The translations under genes and the position numbers were made by a program. The notes beneath the pieces were generated by a model. That model was not told where the DNA came from. It searched no databases and worked only from the letters and a program-made list of their open reading frames with translations. Below, in pieces: positions 25,012 to 33,238 of a stretch of DNA of 54,560 nt (positions within the stretch are counted from its first letter, which is position 1; every line of letters starts with the position of its first letter). Source of the DNA: Nostoc sp. NMS7 (GTDB taxonomy: Bacteria > Cyanobacteriota > Cyanobacteriia > Cyanobacteriales > Nostocaceae); the NCBI RefSeq assembly GCF_017115085.1, contig NZ_JABXKJ010000219.1:1-54560 (forward strand). The letters are read 5' to 3'.

Positions 25012-26220
25012 CTACTGACGATTAGCTTTTTCTTGGGGAATAATTTCTGTTACTACTCTACCGCTAGAACTGCCACCTTTGACAACAATATTTTCTGTTT
25101 GCAGATTACCAACGGCTGTTTCACCCCGAAAATTTAACGGTGGGTCAACTTGCCGATAAACTATATTTCCCTGAGCTTCAACTAACTTATTGTCTAAATA
25201 CCAAGTTAATGAATTAGATTTCAAAGACTGGCGACGCTGACCAATGGCGTTGACATTACCTGTTAAATAAACCGTTTTTTGCGGTATTTTCATTTCACCT
25301 TGATTGGCGGTAACAGTAAGATTTTCGACACGCTGGAACATCCGCACGGGGGAATTTGTAATCACAGTTTCTGCGTTCATGTTCCAGGTCATAGAGTTAC
25401 TAGCTATTTGCACTGGTGGGTCTAGTAATTCTAATTGAGCATTCTGTTGAATAGTAGCAATTTTCGTTTTTAAGTTGACTTCGGCAGAATTTCCTTTACC
25501 GCGATCGCTAATTTTATTATCTTTATATCGGTCAATTTGGATGGGGCGATCGCCAATCAATTTTTCTTCTTTGATTTTCCAAATTAAATGCTCGGTTATG
25601 ACTTGCATCTGGGGATCAACGGAATTTGCTACTACCCCTCCAGAAAATTCCATGCGCTGTTCGCGGGTTTTAACTCGCGCTTCCTGTGCCACTGCTTGTA
25701 GTTGTTTATGACTCCCGTTAATCTGGTTGCGGACAATCAACAAATCTTCTTGAGGACGCCATTCTAATTCATTACCTTGCAACACAACCCCATTATTAGG
25801 ATCTGTGGCAAATATTTTACCCTTAAGAAACAACTGCTTCCCATTTTGTTCAATGTCTGCTACATCTGCCTTGATTTGGTAAACCACTTTCCCATCTTGG
25901 TATAGTTCACCATAAGGACTTTCAGCCTGACCAATTTGTTTTTCTTTGGTGTATTTCGCCCGTTTAGCTCTAACTTTCCAAATCGGTCGTCCGACTTCAT
26001 CTGCTTGTTCTAAGGTGACATCAAAGAAAGTTAAATTGTTATCTTGATTCGCTGATCCCTCAGTATTTTGTTGAGAAACTGTGGGGGATTTACCCCCGCA
26101 AGCAACTAAACCAAATATCAAAAAAAAGGTTAAAGGTAAAAGAACAAAGGAGCGAGTGGAGGAGAAATTTTGGATTTTTTTTCCCACCTCTCTCCCCTTT
26201 TGATGAAATTGATGCGCCAT
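25012..26220 (-). CDS. lptC: LPS export component LptC, periplasmic lipoprotein-type
   Basis: The 402-residue protein begins with a basic segment, a hydrophobic signal (VLLPLTFFLIFGLVAC) and a lipobox ending at C41, so it is probably a lipoprotein. LptC bridges the inner-membrane LptBFG pump to the periplasmic LptA and carries lipopolysaccharide. The domain starts at LTFFDVTLEQADEVGRPIWK; the rest is rich in beta strands of the OstA/LptC fold (GNELEWRPQEDLLIV, GNVNAIGQRRQSL). It is about twice the length of enterobacterial LptC, as is usual in cyanobacteria. Its ATG overlaps the stop of the LabA-like gene (TAATG), so the two are coupled. Confidence 0.88.
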   Translation of the reverse strand: MAHQFHQKGREVGKKIQNFSSTRSFVLLPLTFFLIFGLVACGGKSPTVSQQNTEGSANQDNNLTFFDVTLEQADEVGRPIWKVRAKRAKYTKEKQIGQAESPYGELYQDGKVVYQIKADVADIEQNGKQLFLKGKIFATDPNNGVVLQGNELEWRPQEDLLIVRNQINGSHKQLQAVAQEARVKTREQRMEFSGGVVANSVDPQMQVITEHLIWKIKEEKLIGDRPIQIDRYKDNKISDRGKGNSAEVNLKTKIATIQQNAQLELLDPPVQIASNSMTWNMNAETVITNSPVRMFQRVENLTVTANQGEMKIPQKTVYLTGNVNAIGQRRQSLKSNSLTWYLDNKLVEAQGNIVYRQVDPPLNFRGETAVGNLQTENIVVKGGSSSGRVVTEIIPQEKANRQ

Positions 26221-26858
26221 TATTCTTGGATTTCTAGATGTCCATCACTACTTCTGGGGTCTTCCAAAAAACCAATACCCGATAACGGCCGATATGGATA
26301 GCTTTGGCGAGGGGTTTTTTGAATATCTTCTTTGATGGCTTCTAAATCAATGTAGCGATCGCTTACATTAATTAAGCTGTCGCTAGTCATCGAACGCAAA
26401 CTCACCACTTCTACCCGCACGCCGCGATAGCTGACTGAATTTACCGCATAAGCCAAATCTCCATCACCGCTAACTAAAACTGCGGTATCATAAGAATCAA
26501 CTAGCGCCATCATATCTACTGCTATTTCTACATCCAGGTTAGCTTTTTTAGAGCCATCTGGTAGCTGTACCAAATCCTTCGCAATGACTCGATAACCATT
26601 GCGACGCATCCACAGCAGAAACCCCTGTTGCTTCTCGTTTGTCCGGTCTACCCCAGTGTAAAAAAAAGAACGCAGTAGTCTAGAACCTCCAGTTAATCGG
26701 CACAAGAGCTTCGTGTAATCGATTTCGATCCCTAGTTGCAATGCAGCGTAAAATAGATTTGAGCCATCTATAAATATGGCAACCCTGCCCCGATTCTCCA
26801 AAACTTGTTCTGGCGTAAAAATTGAATCGGTTTCAAAATTATTCAACATCATTGTCAT
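26220..26858 (-). CDS. NYN domain protein, LabA-like (DUF88)
   Basis: The 212-residue soluble protein contains a NYN (PIN-like) nuclease domain at about 25-165: FIDGSNLFYAAL, then KANLDVEIAVDMMALVDS and VLVSGDGDLAYAV, which supply the acidic residues that bind metal. The family includes LabA of Synechococcus elongatus, linked to negative feedback in clock output; the biochemical role may be RNA cleavage. The tail (about 165-212) is Pro/Arg-rich and not conserved in my memory. The gene is directly upstream of lptC with a one-base overlap, so it is likely the first gene of a two-gene operon. Confidence 0.87.
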   Translation of the reverse strand: MTMMLNNFETDSIFTPEQVLENRGRVAIFIDGSNLFYAALQLGIEIDYTKLLCRLTGGSRLLRSFFYTGVDRTNEKQQGFLLWMRRNGYRVIAKDLVQLPDGSKKANLDVEIAVDMMALVDSYDTAVLVSGDGDLAYAVNSVSYRGVRVEVVSLRSMTSDSLINVSDRYIDLEAIKEDIQKTPRQSYPYRPLSGIGFLEDPRSSDGHLEIQE

Positions 26859-27015
26859 ACCTCAATTTTTATCCCTGTTATTTTTGATACAAATTACCAA
26901 CTTTTAGATGCTAGTCACAGCGGCTTATGATAATGTTCCGGGGCTAATATAAGTTGAGCCACGATAAATTTTTTGAGAGAATAAGAAATTGAACAAAATC
27001 AGAGTTTGATCAGGA

Positions 27016-28620
27016 CTAATCGCTTTTCGGGGGTTCTATTCGCTTAAAAATTGGTTGGGGTGTACCCAACTGTTGTTTACTCGATAGTATCCCCCATGTC
27101 GAATGGATGACAAAAGGAGCGATAACTGAACTTTGTATTTGATCGTTAAAGTTTATTCCGAAGCCCAGCTGCTGATAAATATCGCTACTGATGTTCGGAA
27201 TAATTGGGGAAAGCAGATAAGCTGCTAGTCTAACTGATTCTAGAACTGCGTAGAGAACTTTTTCCACCGTCTCCTGCTGTCCCTGCTTATATAATGACCA
27301 AGGAGCTTGTTGATCAATAAACTTATTACTAGCTTGCACCAGTAAAAGGATGGCCTCGCAGGCTTGACTGAAAGCTAGCTCCTGGTAGGCTTGTTTTACC
27401 TGTTCACCTAAACGTAAACCAATTGTTTTCAAAGGATTTTCGTCAGGAATTGCTTCATTGCCGATTGATGGGACATTATTCTGGGCGCAGTATTTCTTCA
27501 CCATGTTTAAGGTGCGATTGAGCAAATTACCTAAATCATTCGCCAAATCTGCATTCAGAACATTAATGAACCTAACTTCATTAAAATCTCCATCCTTGCC
27601 AAATTCGATTTCCTTAAGGAAGTAATAACGAACGGCATCACTACCATAGCGCTGAACTAACGCCACCGGATCAAGGGTGTTACCCAGACTTTTACCCATT
27701 TTCTGACCATCTTTAGTCAAAAAGCCATGCCCGAATACTCGCTCTGGCAAGGGTAAGCCAGCCGACAACAACATTGCTGGCCAGTAAACTGCATGGAAGC
27801 GCAAAATATCCTTACCAATTAGGTGCAAGTTAATCGGCCACCATGTTTCTAAAGCATTTGCTAAAGTCGGTTCTGCATCTGGTTCAAGTAATGCTGTGAC
27901 ATAACCTAGCAGCGCATCAAACCAGACATAAAGAGTGTGCTTGGGATCAGTTGGTACAGGAAAACCCCAATCTAGATTTACCCGCGAAATTGAAAAGTCT
28001 TGCAGCCCTTGATTTACAAAGCTGAGGACTTCATTCCGCCGACTTTCTGGTTGAATAAAATCTGGTCTAGATTGATAAAATTCTGTCAGCTTATTTTCAT
28101 ATTTGGATAAGCGGAAAAAATAGTTTTGCTCGTCTCGCCACTCGACTTCTTTGTTAGTATGAATCGGGCAACGGTGTCCTTCTAAGAGATCCCGTTCTTC
28201 TTTGAATTCTTCGCAGGATACACAGTACCAGCCTTGTTGTTGTCCCTGGTAGATATCACCAGATTCCCAGACTCGCTCAAAGAATTCTTTGACGATCGCT
28301 TCATGACGAGGTGCAGTAGTCCGACTAAAACGATCATATTGAATGTCTAGTAACTGCCACAAACTAATGAAGCTAGGGACAATTTCATCACAAAACTCTT
28401 GCGGTGCCTTGCCTAAACTTTCTGCCGATCGCTGAATTTTTTGCCCATGCTCATCTGTACCTGTAATCAGCAATACCCGATGCCCCAGCAGCCTCTGAAA
28501 TCGCGCGACAACATCGGCGGCGATCGTTGTATAAGCACTGCCTATATGAGGGACATCGTTTACATAATATAGTGGTGTTGTTAGTGCAAATGTCTTTTTT
28601 GTTTTATTCACTAGATTCAT
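27016..28620 (-). CDS. metG: Methionine--tRNA ligase
   Basis: The 534-residue class I synthetase charges tRNA-Met. It has the HIGS motif (H25) in VNDVPHIGSAYTT, a zinc knuckle (CVSCEEFKEERDL..HRCPIH) in the connective domain, KMGKSLGN as the KMSKS-type loop and a C-terminal anticodon-binding helical bundle. It lacks the extra C-terminal tRNA-binding domain of longer bacterial forms, like other cyanobacterial enzymes. The start MNLVNKTKKTFALTTPLYY is preceded by an AT-rich region. It is a core gene, cytosolic, and divergent from the acyltransferase at 29004. Confidence 0.96.
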   Translation of the reverse strand: MNLVNKTKKTFALTTPLYYVNDVPHIGSAYTTIAADVVARFQRLLGHRVLLITGTDEHGQKIQRSAESLGKAPQEFCDEIVPSFISLWQLLDIQYDRFSRTTAPRHEAIVKEFFERVWESGDIYQGQQQGWYCVSCEEFKEERDLLEGHRCPIHTNKEVEWRDEQNYFFRLSKYENKLTEFYQSRPDFIQPESRRNEVLSFVNQGLQDFSISRVNLDWGFPVPTDPKHTLYVWFDALLGYVTALLEPDAEPTLANALETWWPINLHLIGKDILRFHAVYWPAMLLSAGLPLPERVFGHGFLTKDGQKMGKSLGNTLDPVALVQRYGSDAVRYYFLKEIEFGKDGDFNEVRFINVLNADLANDLGNLLNRTLNMVKKYCAQNNVPSIGNEAIPDENPLKTIGLRLGEQVKQAYQELAFSQACEAILLLVQASNKFIDQQAPWSLYKQGQQETVEKVLYAVLESVRLAAYLLSPIIPNISSDIYQQLGFGINFNDQIQSSVIAPFVIHSTWGILSSKQQLGTPQPIFKRIEPPKSD

Positions 28621-29003
28621 GCAAAATATAAATTAACTTATTAAAATGTTTTACATCTTAGCTTTGTCCGGTAAAATCACAAAATTATACAATATTATTC
28701 CCATTTTTTCCAATAATACCTTAATACTAGCAAATTTATCAGGTCAACAATCCTTTTGTAATATGCCTCAATTCATCTCATTTTTGCCTAAAAGATCGAA
28801 ATTAACTAATCATAGTTTTTTTTAATAGTTACTATTAGATGATATTATTGTATTCAGGAATACATAATTTCCAAGGCAGAAAATCTAGCTGCTTTTGTGG
28901 ATTAGACATTTCTATCTTAAGACGGTGATGGCAATAGTAAAGAAATGTAAAAATTAATTTAAGATAAACTGCCATATTTACTGGAAAAATATATTGATTA
29001 GGT
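28621..29003. promoter_or_regulatory. Divergent intergenic region between metG and the acyltransferase
   Basis: The 383-bp AT-rich stretch must contain the promoters of both flanking genes. I saw no clear tRNA-like structure, T-box or HIP1 site. No coding frame is supported. Confidence 0.45.
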
Positions 29004-29729
29004 ATGAGTCGAAATAGCCCCCTAGAGATTTCTCGCGCTTTGGTGGCGGCATTCTCAACCCAAATGTTTCGCTATTATGAGGATCGCATTCCCCAGGATG
29101 CCAGCGTACTGGTAGTCAGTAATCACCGCAGCTTTATGGATGCAGTGGTTTTAATGGCGGCGTTATCGAGTCCGATTCGCTTTGCTTGCCATCACTACAT
29201 GGGACAAGTGCCAGTAATGCGGGAGATTGTCACCGGACAATTGGGGTGTTTCCCCTTGGAGGAAACTGAAAACCGCCTGCAAAGCTTTTTTTCACAGTCG
29301 CAGGTGCTATTACAGTCGAAGCAGATGGTGGGAGTATTTCCAGAAGGGACAGAACCAATGGTGAAATTTACTGTGCCAAATCATCTGGGTGAATTTCATC
29401 GGGGATTTGCTCATTTGGCATTGCGAGCGGATGTGCAGGATTTAGCTGTTTTGCCCATCGCGATCGCCTCCTTAGAAGAGGTAAACACGTCTGGCTTCCC
29501 CTTAAAGCTTTTGAGCCTATTTGACCCTTCAGAACCTTTATTTAACCAAGGTGGTTGGCATCCTTTGGTAATTTATCGGCGGGTTGCGGTGTTAATCGGT
29601 CGCCCTTATTGGATTACACCCCAACAGCAGAAAAAATATCACGGCAAACAGGCCAGAACTATTATAGCTGAACTGACGGAACACTGTCACGGCGAAATTA
29701 GTAACTTACTGCGTCAAGGTTGCTATTAA
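29004..29729 (+). CDS. PlsC-like acyltransferase (LPLAT family)
   Basis: The 241-residue protein has the acyltransferase motifs NHRSFMDAVV (H41-x4-D46) and FPEGTEP (113-116), the hallmarks of glycerol-3-phosphate/lysophospholipid acyltransferases. The reaction would move an acyl group from acyl-ACP or acyl-CoA to an alcohol. It differs from standard PlsC in its motif details and resembles the acyltransferase part of plant phytyl ester synthases and Synechocystis slr2103 (recalled), which esterify phytol or plastoquinol. An alpha/beta hydrolase follows 72 bases downstream on the same strand, which fits that idea. No clear membrane segment, though such enzymes bind membranes. Confidence 0.85.
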   Translation: MSRNSPLEISRALVAAFSTQMFRYYEDRIPQDASVLVVSNHRSFMDAVVLMAALSSPIRFACHHYMGQVPVMREIVTGQLGCFPLEETENRLQSFFSQSQVLLQSKQMVGVFPEGTEPMVKFTVPNHLGEFHRGFAHLALRADVQDLAVLPIAIASLEEVNTSGFPLKLLSLFDPSEPLFNQGGWHPLVIYRRVAVLIGRPYWITPQQQKKYHGKQARTIIAELTEHCHGEISNLLRQGCY

Positions 29730-29801
29730 GGTCAAAAGAACCGAAGCTTTTATAAGCAACAATCAGCATTCCAAAAGTTTTATACCATTGACTAGTAACA
29801 A

Positions 29802-30629
29802 ATGACCATAACAGAAGTTGAGCTAAACCCTTGTTTCCTGACTCCTGAAAGAGTACAGCCAGAGTATCCTTTGTTGGTATATTTGCCAGGAATGGATGGA
29901 ACTGGCCAACTATTGCGATCGCAAACTGCTGGGTTAGAAACTGGCTTTGATGTCCGCAGTTTGGCGATCCCACGCAAAGACCTTAACACTTGGGATGTGC
30001 TAACTAAGAGTGTATTGGACTTGATCGACGCCGAATTAGAAAAAATCCCTGAGAGGCCAGTTTACCTGTGTGGTGAGTCCTTTGGTGGTTGCTTGGCAAT
30101 GAAAGTGGCGATCCAAGCGCCACATTTATTTAAGCGAATTATCCTAATTAACCCAGCTTCGTCCTTTCATCTTCGTCCTTGGTTGAGTTGGGTATCGCAA
30201 CTTACTTACTTAGTGCCATCAGAATTGTATGATGTTGGCGCACTGGGGTTGTTGCCCTTCCTAGCATCTTTGCCACGCATTTCTCCAAGCGATCGCCATG
30301 AACTGTTGAAAACTATGCGTTCTGTACCGCCAGAAACCGTTCATTGGCGGTTGTCTTTACTGCGAGAGTTTAATGTTGATGAGGAACAGTTAGGCCGCTT
30401 GACTCAACCAGTTTTGTTGATTGCCGGTGCTAGCGATCGCCTTTTACCTTCTGTAACTGAAGTGAAGCGGATAGGGAATATCTTACCAAATAACAAGATT
30501 GTGGTCTTGCCCCATTGTGGACACGCTTGCTTACTAGAACAAAATATTAATCTCTATGAAATTCTTAAGGCTAACAACTTTTTAGAAAGTAATGCTGATA
30601 TCGGTACGGGGTTAGAGATGAGAGGATAG
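29802..30629 (+). CDS. Alpha/beta hydrolase, PES-esterase-like
   Basis: The 275-residue enzyme has YLPGMDGTG as oxyanion region, S93 in CGESFGGCLA as nucleophile, an acid in GASDRLLP and a His in LPHCGHACLLEQ. It should cleave an ester or thioester. The MDGTG motif and GESFGG serine match the hydrolase half of plant phytyl ester synthases (PES1/2), which are hydrolase-acyltransferase fusions. Here the acyltransferase is the preceding gene, 72 bases away on the same strand. A common role in phytyl or plastoquinone ester turnover is inferred. It starts at ATG; the tail is short and unremarkable. Confidence 0.85.
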   Translation: MTITEVELNPCFLTPERVQPEYPLLVYLPGMDGTGQLLRSQTAGLETGFDVRSLAIPRKDLNTWDVLTKSVLDLIDAELEKIPERPVYLCGESFGGCLAMKVAIQAPHLFKRIILINPASSFHLRPWLSWVSQLTYLVPSELYDVGALGLLPFLASLPRISPSDRHELLKTMRSVPPETVHWRLSLLREFNVDEEQLGRLTQPVLLIAGASDRLLPSVTEVKRIGNILPNNKIVVLPHCGHACLLEQNINLYEILKANNFLESNADIGTGLEMRG

Positions 30630-30658
30630 GGTAAAAGGTAAGGTGAAGCTGTGAAGGC

Positions 30659-30708
30659 TAATGCTTGTGGGCGATCGCTCTACGAGTGCAAATCGCCCAC
30701 AAGCATTA
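30659..30708 (+). terminator. Hairpin with a 17-bp perfect stem after the hydrolase gene
   Basis: TAATGCTTGTGGGCGAT pairs exactly with ATCGCCCACAAGCATTA, with a 16-base loop. It lies 30 bases after the stop codon. No T-run follows (ATACTTTAACTA), so it may be a dispersed palindromic repeat that only stabilises the mRNA end. It could also limit read-through. Confidence 0.55.
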
Positions 30709-30823
30709 ATACTTTAACTACTCAAAGCTATCTGGTTTCAGAACTTGCATTCGGAAAGCGATCGCTCTTTTGCCAAAATGGGTAGGCTTGCTTTCACAAG
30801 CAGTGATTGCATTTTAAATTTCT

Positions 30824-31236
30824 TTAATTCATAGATTCAAAGTCAACAAGAAGCCAATTTATTCCATCCATTATTATTGGAAATTTTTCTGAAGGTATGT
30901 TTAACTCCTGAAAACATTTATCTCTATATCTTTCTTTTTCAGTAAAATTAGTGATGGCTTTAACTAATGGCTTTTTTACTTCGTAGCTTTCTGAAGCTTT
31001 AGCGATTGCACGTGCGGGTATTTCGTTATTTACACGCAATATTGCTAGAAATTAACCAAGGCGAAGGAAATTTGCTTCAAGAAGACTCTTATGATTGGGG
31101 TTTCCAAGGACAGCCAAAAGGCAACCCAGCAGAATATATCCCTGGAGTTGGGCTAACAGTTGTTGGTGGCAAGAACACTCACCCCTGAGCAATATGTTCC
31201 TATTCTTGATGGATTAACACAGTTATTCAGACAATA
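30824..31236. pseudogene. Unidentified gene remnants on both strands
   Basis: On the minus strand, 30824-31039 reads 71 residues (…ITNFTEKERYRDKCFQELNI…FPIIMDGINWLLVDFESMN). On the plus strand, 31018-31236 reads LEINQGEGNLLQEDSYDWGF, QGQPKGNPAEYIPGVGLTVV, then after a shift of one base ARTLTPEQYVPILDGLTQLF and a stop. Both look like pieces of real proteins by composition, but I recognise neither family. The frameshift in the plus-strand piece suggests decay. Confidence 0.35.
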
Positions 31237-31341
31237 AAATAGTTGCTCTTAAACTGATATTTACGTTTATAGACGGATGTCAAGCCACTCACACTTTCGC
31301 TACAAGTTAAAGAGAGAGGCTTTACAAGATGGTATCAAGCA

Positions 31342-32508
31342 ATGGCAGACAAACCCCAAAAAATAGAGGTGAATAAATTAGTTAATTCACCCAGAGAAAC
31401 TTCAGAAGTAAAAATCCAGGCTCAATCATCGGTAGAAAATAAACCGTCTGGATTAGAGTCTTTTGTTGAAACTGTTGCTCAGACTGGCAAAGCAGTTTTT
31501 GACACAGCAGTAGGGGTGGGAGAAGCGACGGCGAAACAAACACACAAGTTAATTGAACAAACAACTCAAACTAGCGGTCAAATTGTAAATCGCCTTAACG
31601 AAAATTGGCTAATTAGAAAACTATCTGGAGTGTTAAATCTCAATTGGCTAATTGGTACTACTAACCTTGTTGATTTGGAAAAAGCAGAAGTTGCGGTAAA
31701 TAAGCTCAAGCAACAGTATCCCAATGAATCACCTAGTCAGATTGCTCACCGAATCATGGTGGAAAAAGCAACTCAAGCAGCCACAGTTGGACTCGCAACT
31801 AGTATTTTGCCAGGAATAGCAGTGGCATTGTTTGCAATTGATTTAACAGCGACAACAAAATTGCAGTCAGAAATGCTTTATCAAATTGCATCTGTCTACG
31901 GGCTAGATTTAAAAGATCCTGCCCGTAAAGGTGAAGTTTTAGCAATTTTTGGTTTGGCTTTGGGTGGAGAGCGTCTTTTGAAAGCTGCGGGATTAGGCTT
32001 GCTGCGAAATGTGCCTTTGGCGGGTGTAGCGATCGCAGCTAGTTCAAATGCGACGATGATCTATTCATTGGGGTATGCTGCTTGTCGATTTTATGAAGCC
32101 AAGCTGGATGAATCAACTTCACTGACATCGCCACAGACATTGGCAACATTAAAAGCCGAAAGTGAGAAATATTTGTCAAGTGCGATCGCTCAAGAAGCGA
32201 TCATGGATCAAATTTTAGTCCACATGATTCTAGCCAGTCATCCCGAAAAGACTTGGAAAGAAATTTTGCCAGAATTACAAGCTCTAAAGCTCAGTCCTAC
32301 CTCGTTGGATGTCATTGCCCAAAATATCAAATCACCTAAGTCTTTAGATATATTGCTCAATCAGCTAAATCGTGATTTTGCTATGCCTTTGTTGGCTCAG
32401 TGTGAGAAAATTGCCCAGCTTGATCATCAGACTACACCAGTTGAGCAAGAAATAATCAAAGCGATCGCCAGGAAATTTGACATTGACACAAATGCAATTG
32501 GGGTATAG
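31342..32508 (+). CDS. EcsC family protein
   Basis: The 388-residue protein has a charged, helical N-terminal 100 residues followed by an EcsC-like domain at about 130-280 with two hydrophobic stretches: ATQAATVGLATSILPGIAVA and LGGERLLKAAGLGLLRNVPL. The name comes from a B. subtilis ABC locus, but the biochemical function of the family is unknown. The last 100 residues form a helical region like TerB (MPLLAQCEKIAQLDHQTTPV..). It is a probable membrane-associated protein without a signal peptide. It stands alone, ended by a strong terminator at 32648. Confidence 0.75.
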   Translation: MADKPQKIEVNKLVNSPRETSEVKIQAQSSVENKPSGLESFVETVAQTGKAVFDTAVGVGEATAKQTHKLIEQTTQTSGQIVNRLNENWLIRKLSGVLNLNWLIGTTNLVDLEKAEVAVNKLKQQYPNESPSQIAHRIMVEKATQAATVGLATSILPGIAVALFAIDLTATTKLQSEMLYQIASVYGLDLKDPARKGEVLAIFGLALGGERLLKAAGLGLLRNVPLAGVAIAASSNATMIYSLGYAACRFYEAKLDESTSLTSPQTLATLKAESEKYLSSAIAQEAIMDQILVHMILASHPEKTWKEILPELQALKLSPTSLDVIAQNIKSPKSLDILLNQLNRDFAMPLLAQCEKIAQLDHQTTPVEQEIIKAIARKFDIDTNAIGV

Positions 32509-32647
32509 GGCATTGGGCGGAAAGCAGGAGGTAAATAAGTGGAGTTATGAACGGAGTTCACAAGTCTCAAAGACAGAACTAGCCATTTCAAGATGATTCA
32601 AAAGGTTGAATAAGGTTGAATGAGGCTAAACATTTTTAATAATTTTA

Positions 32648-32680
32648 AAGCCTGCCAAGTCGTTCGAGTTTGGCAGGCTT
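32648..32680 (+). terminator. Rho-independent terminator after the EcsC gene
   Basis: AAGCCTGCCAA (32648-32658) pairs exactly with TTGGCAGGCTT (32670-32680); the loop is GTCGTTCGAGT. TTTTGTAGTATTTT follows. This is a classic intrinsic terminator and could also serve the small minus-strand gene that ends at 32694. Confidence 0.9.
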
Positions 32681-32693
32681 TTGTAGTATTTTA

Positions 32694-32909
32694 CTAAATT
32701 AATGTTCTGTGATTAATCTTTCCAAATATAACTACTTCTCTTTGTTTCAAACCTTTTACCTTTCTTAATCGAGCTTTAGGTTGCTGTTTATCTAGTCTAA
32801 GTTTTTGTCTATTTAATTCCTGAGCTATTAATTTTTGAGCGCGGCTTTCAATTTTAATTTGGCTTTCTATTGGCTGTTCTTTAATTTTTTCTTTTAGGCT
32901 TTTACCCAT
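32694..32909 (-). CDS. Small basic hypothetical protein
   Basis: The frame encodes 71 residues, strongly basic and helical (KSLKEKIKEQPIESQIKIES, RAQKLIAQELNRQKLRL). It has no hydrophobic segment, so it may be cytosolic and nucleic-acid binding. AAGAAG just before the ATG could be the ribosome site. I recognise no family. It is supported by size, start context and position next to a terminator, but could be spurious. Confidence 0.45.
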   Translation of the reverse strand: MGKSLKEKIKEQPIESQIKIESRAQKLIAQELNRQKLRLDKQQPKARLRKVKGLKQREVVIFGKINHRTLI

Positions 32910-33238
32910 TCTTCTTACCCTGACTCTTTTAGGTTAAAATATCATACATTTTCAAGAGTATATCGAGTCATCATCGCAACATTAAAGTAAAAACACTGTT
33001 TTTTTATACTTGTGTTTATTATATAATCACCGTAGATATTCTAAATTCCGAATACTCTCCAGAATGGTATAAGTCTATAAGTATTTAGACGCTAAATTAT
33101 ACCTAATGTCCCTTGCTCGCTCACTCGCCATTACCTCTTATCCCCAGTGGGGTTCCCACCTTCCCCACTCCCCTCACCATGAAACAAGAATTTTGAGCAA
33201 TACTGGTACAGGAAGGAATATTTACACAAAATCCCAAA
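32910..33238. other. Intergenic region upstream of pepA
   Basis: The 329-bp AT-rich stretch holds no supported gene. It must contain the promoter for pepA. A TCCCCAGTGGGG palindrome near 33140 and a weak CTCACTCGCC repeat are the only structures noted. Confidence 0.45.

Noticed and set aside
28621..29003. tRNA or T-box leader upstream of metG
   Set aside because: No cloverleaf, GGTTCRANTCC-type arm or T-box core could be found by eye.
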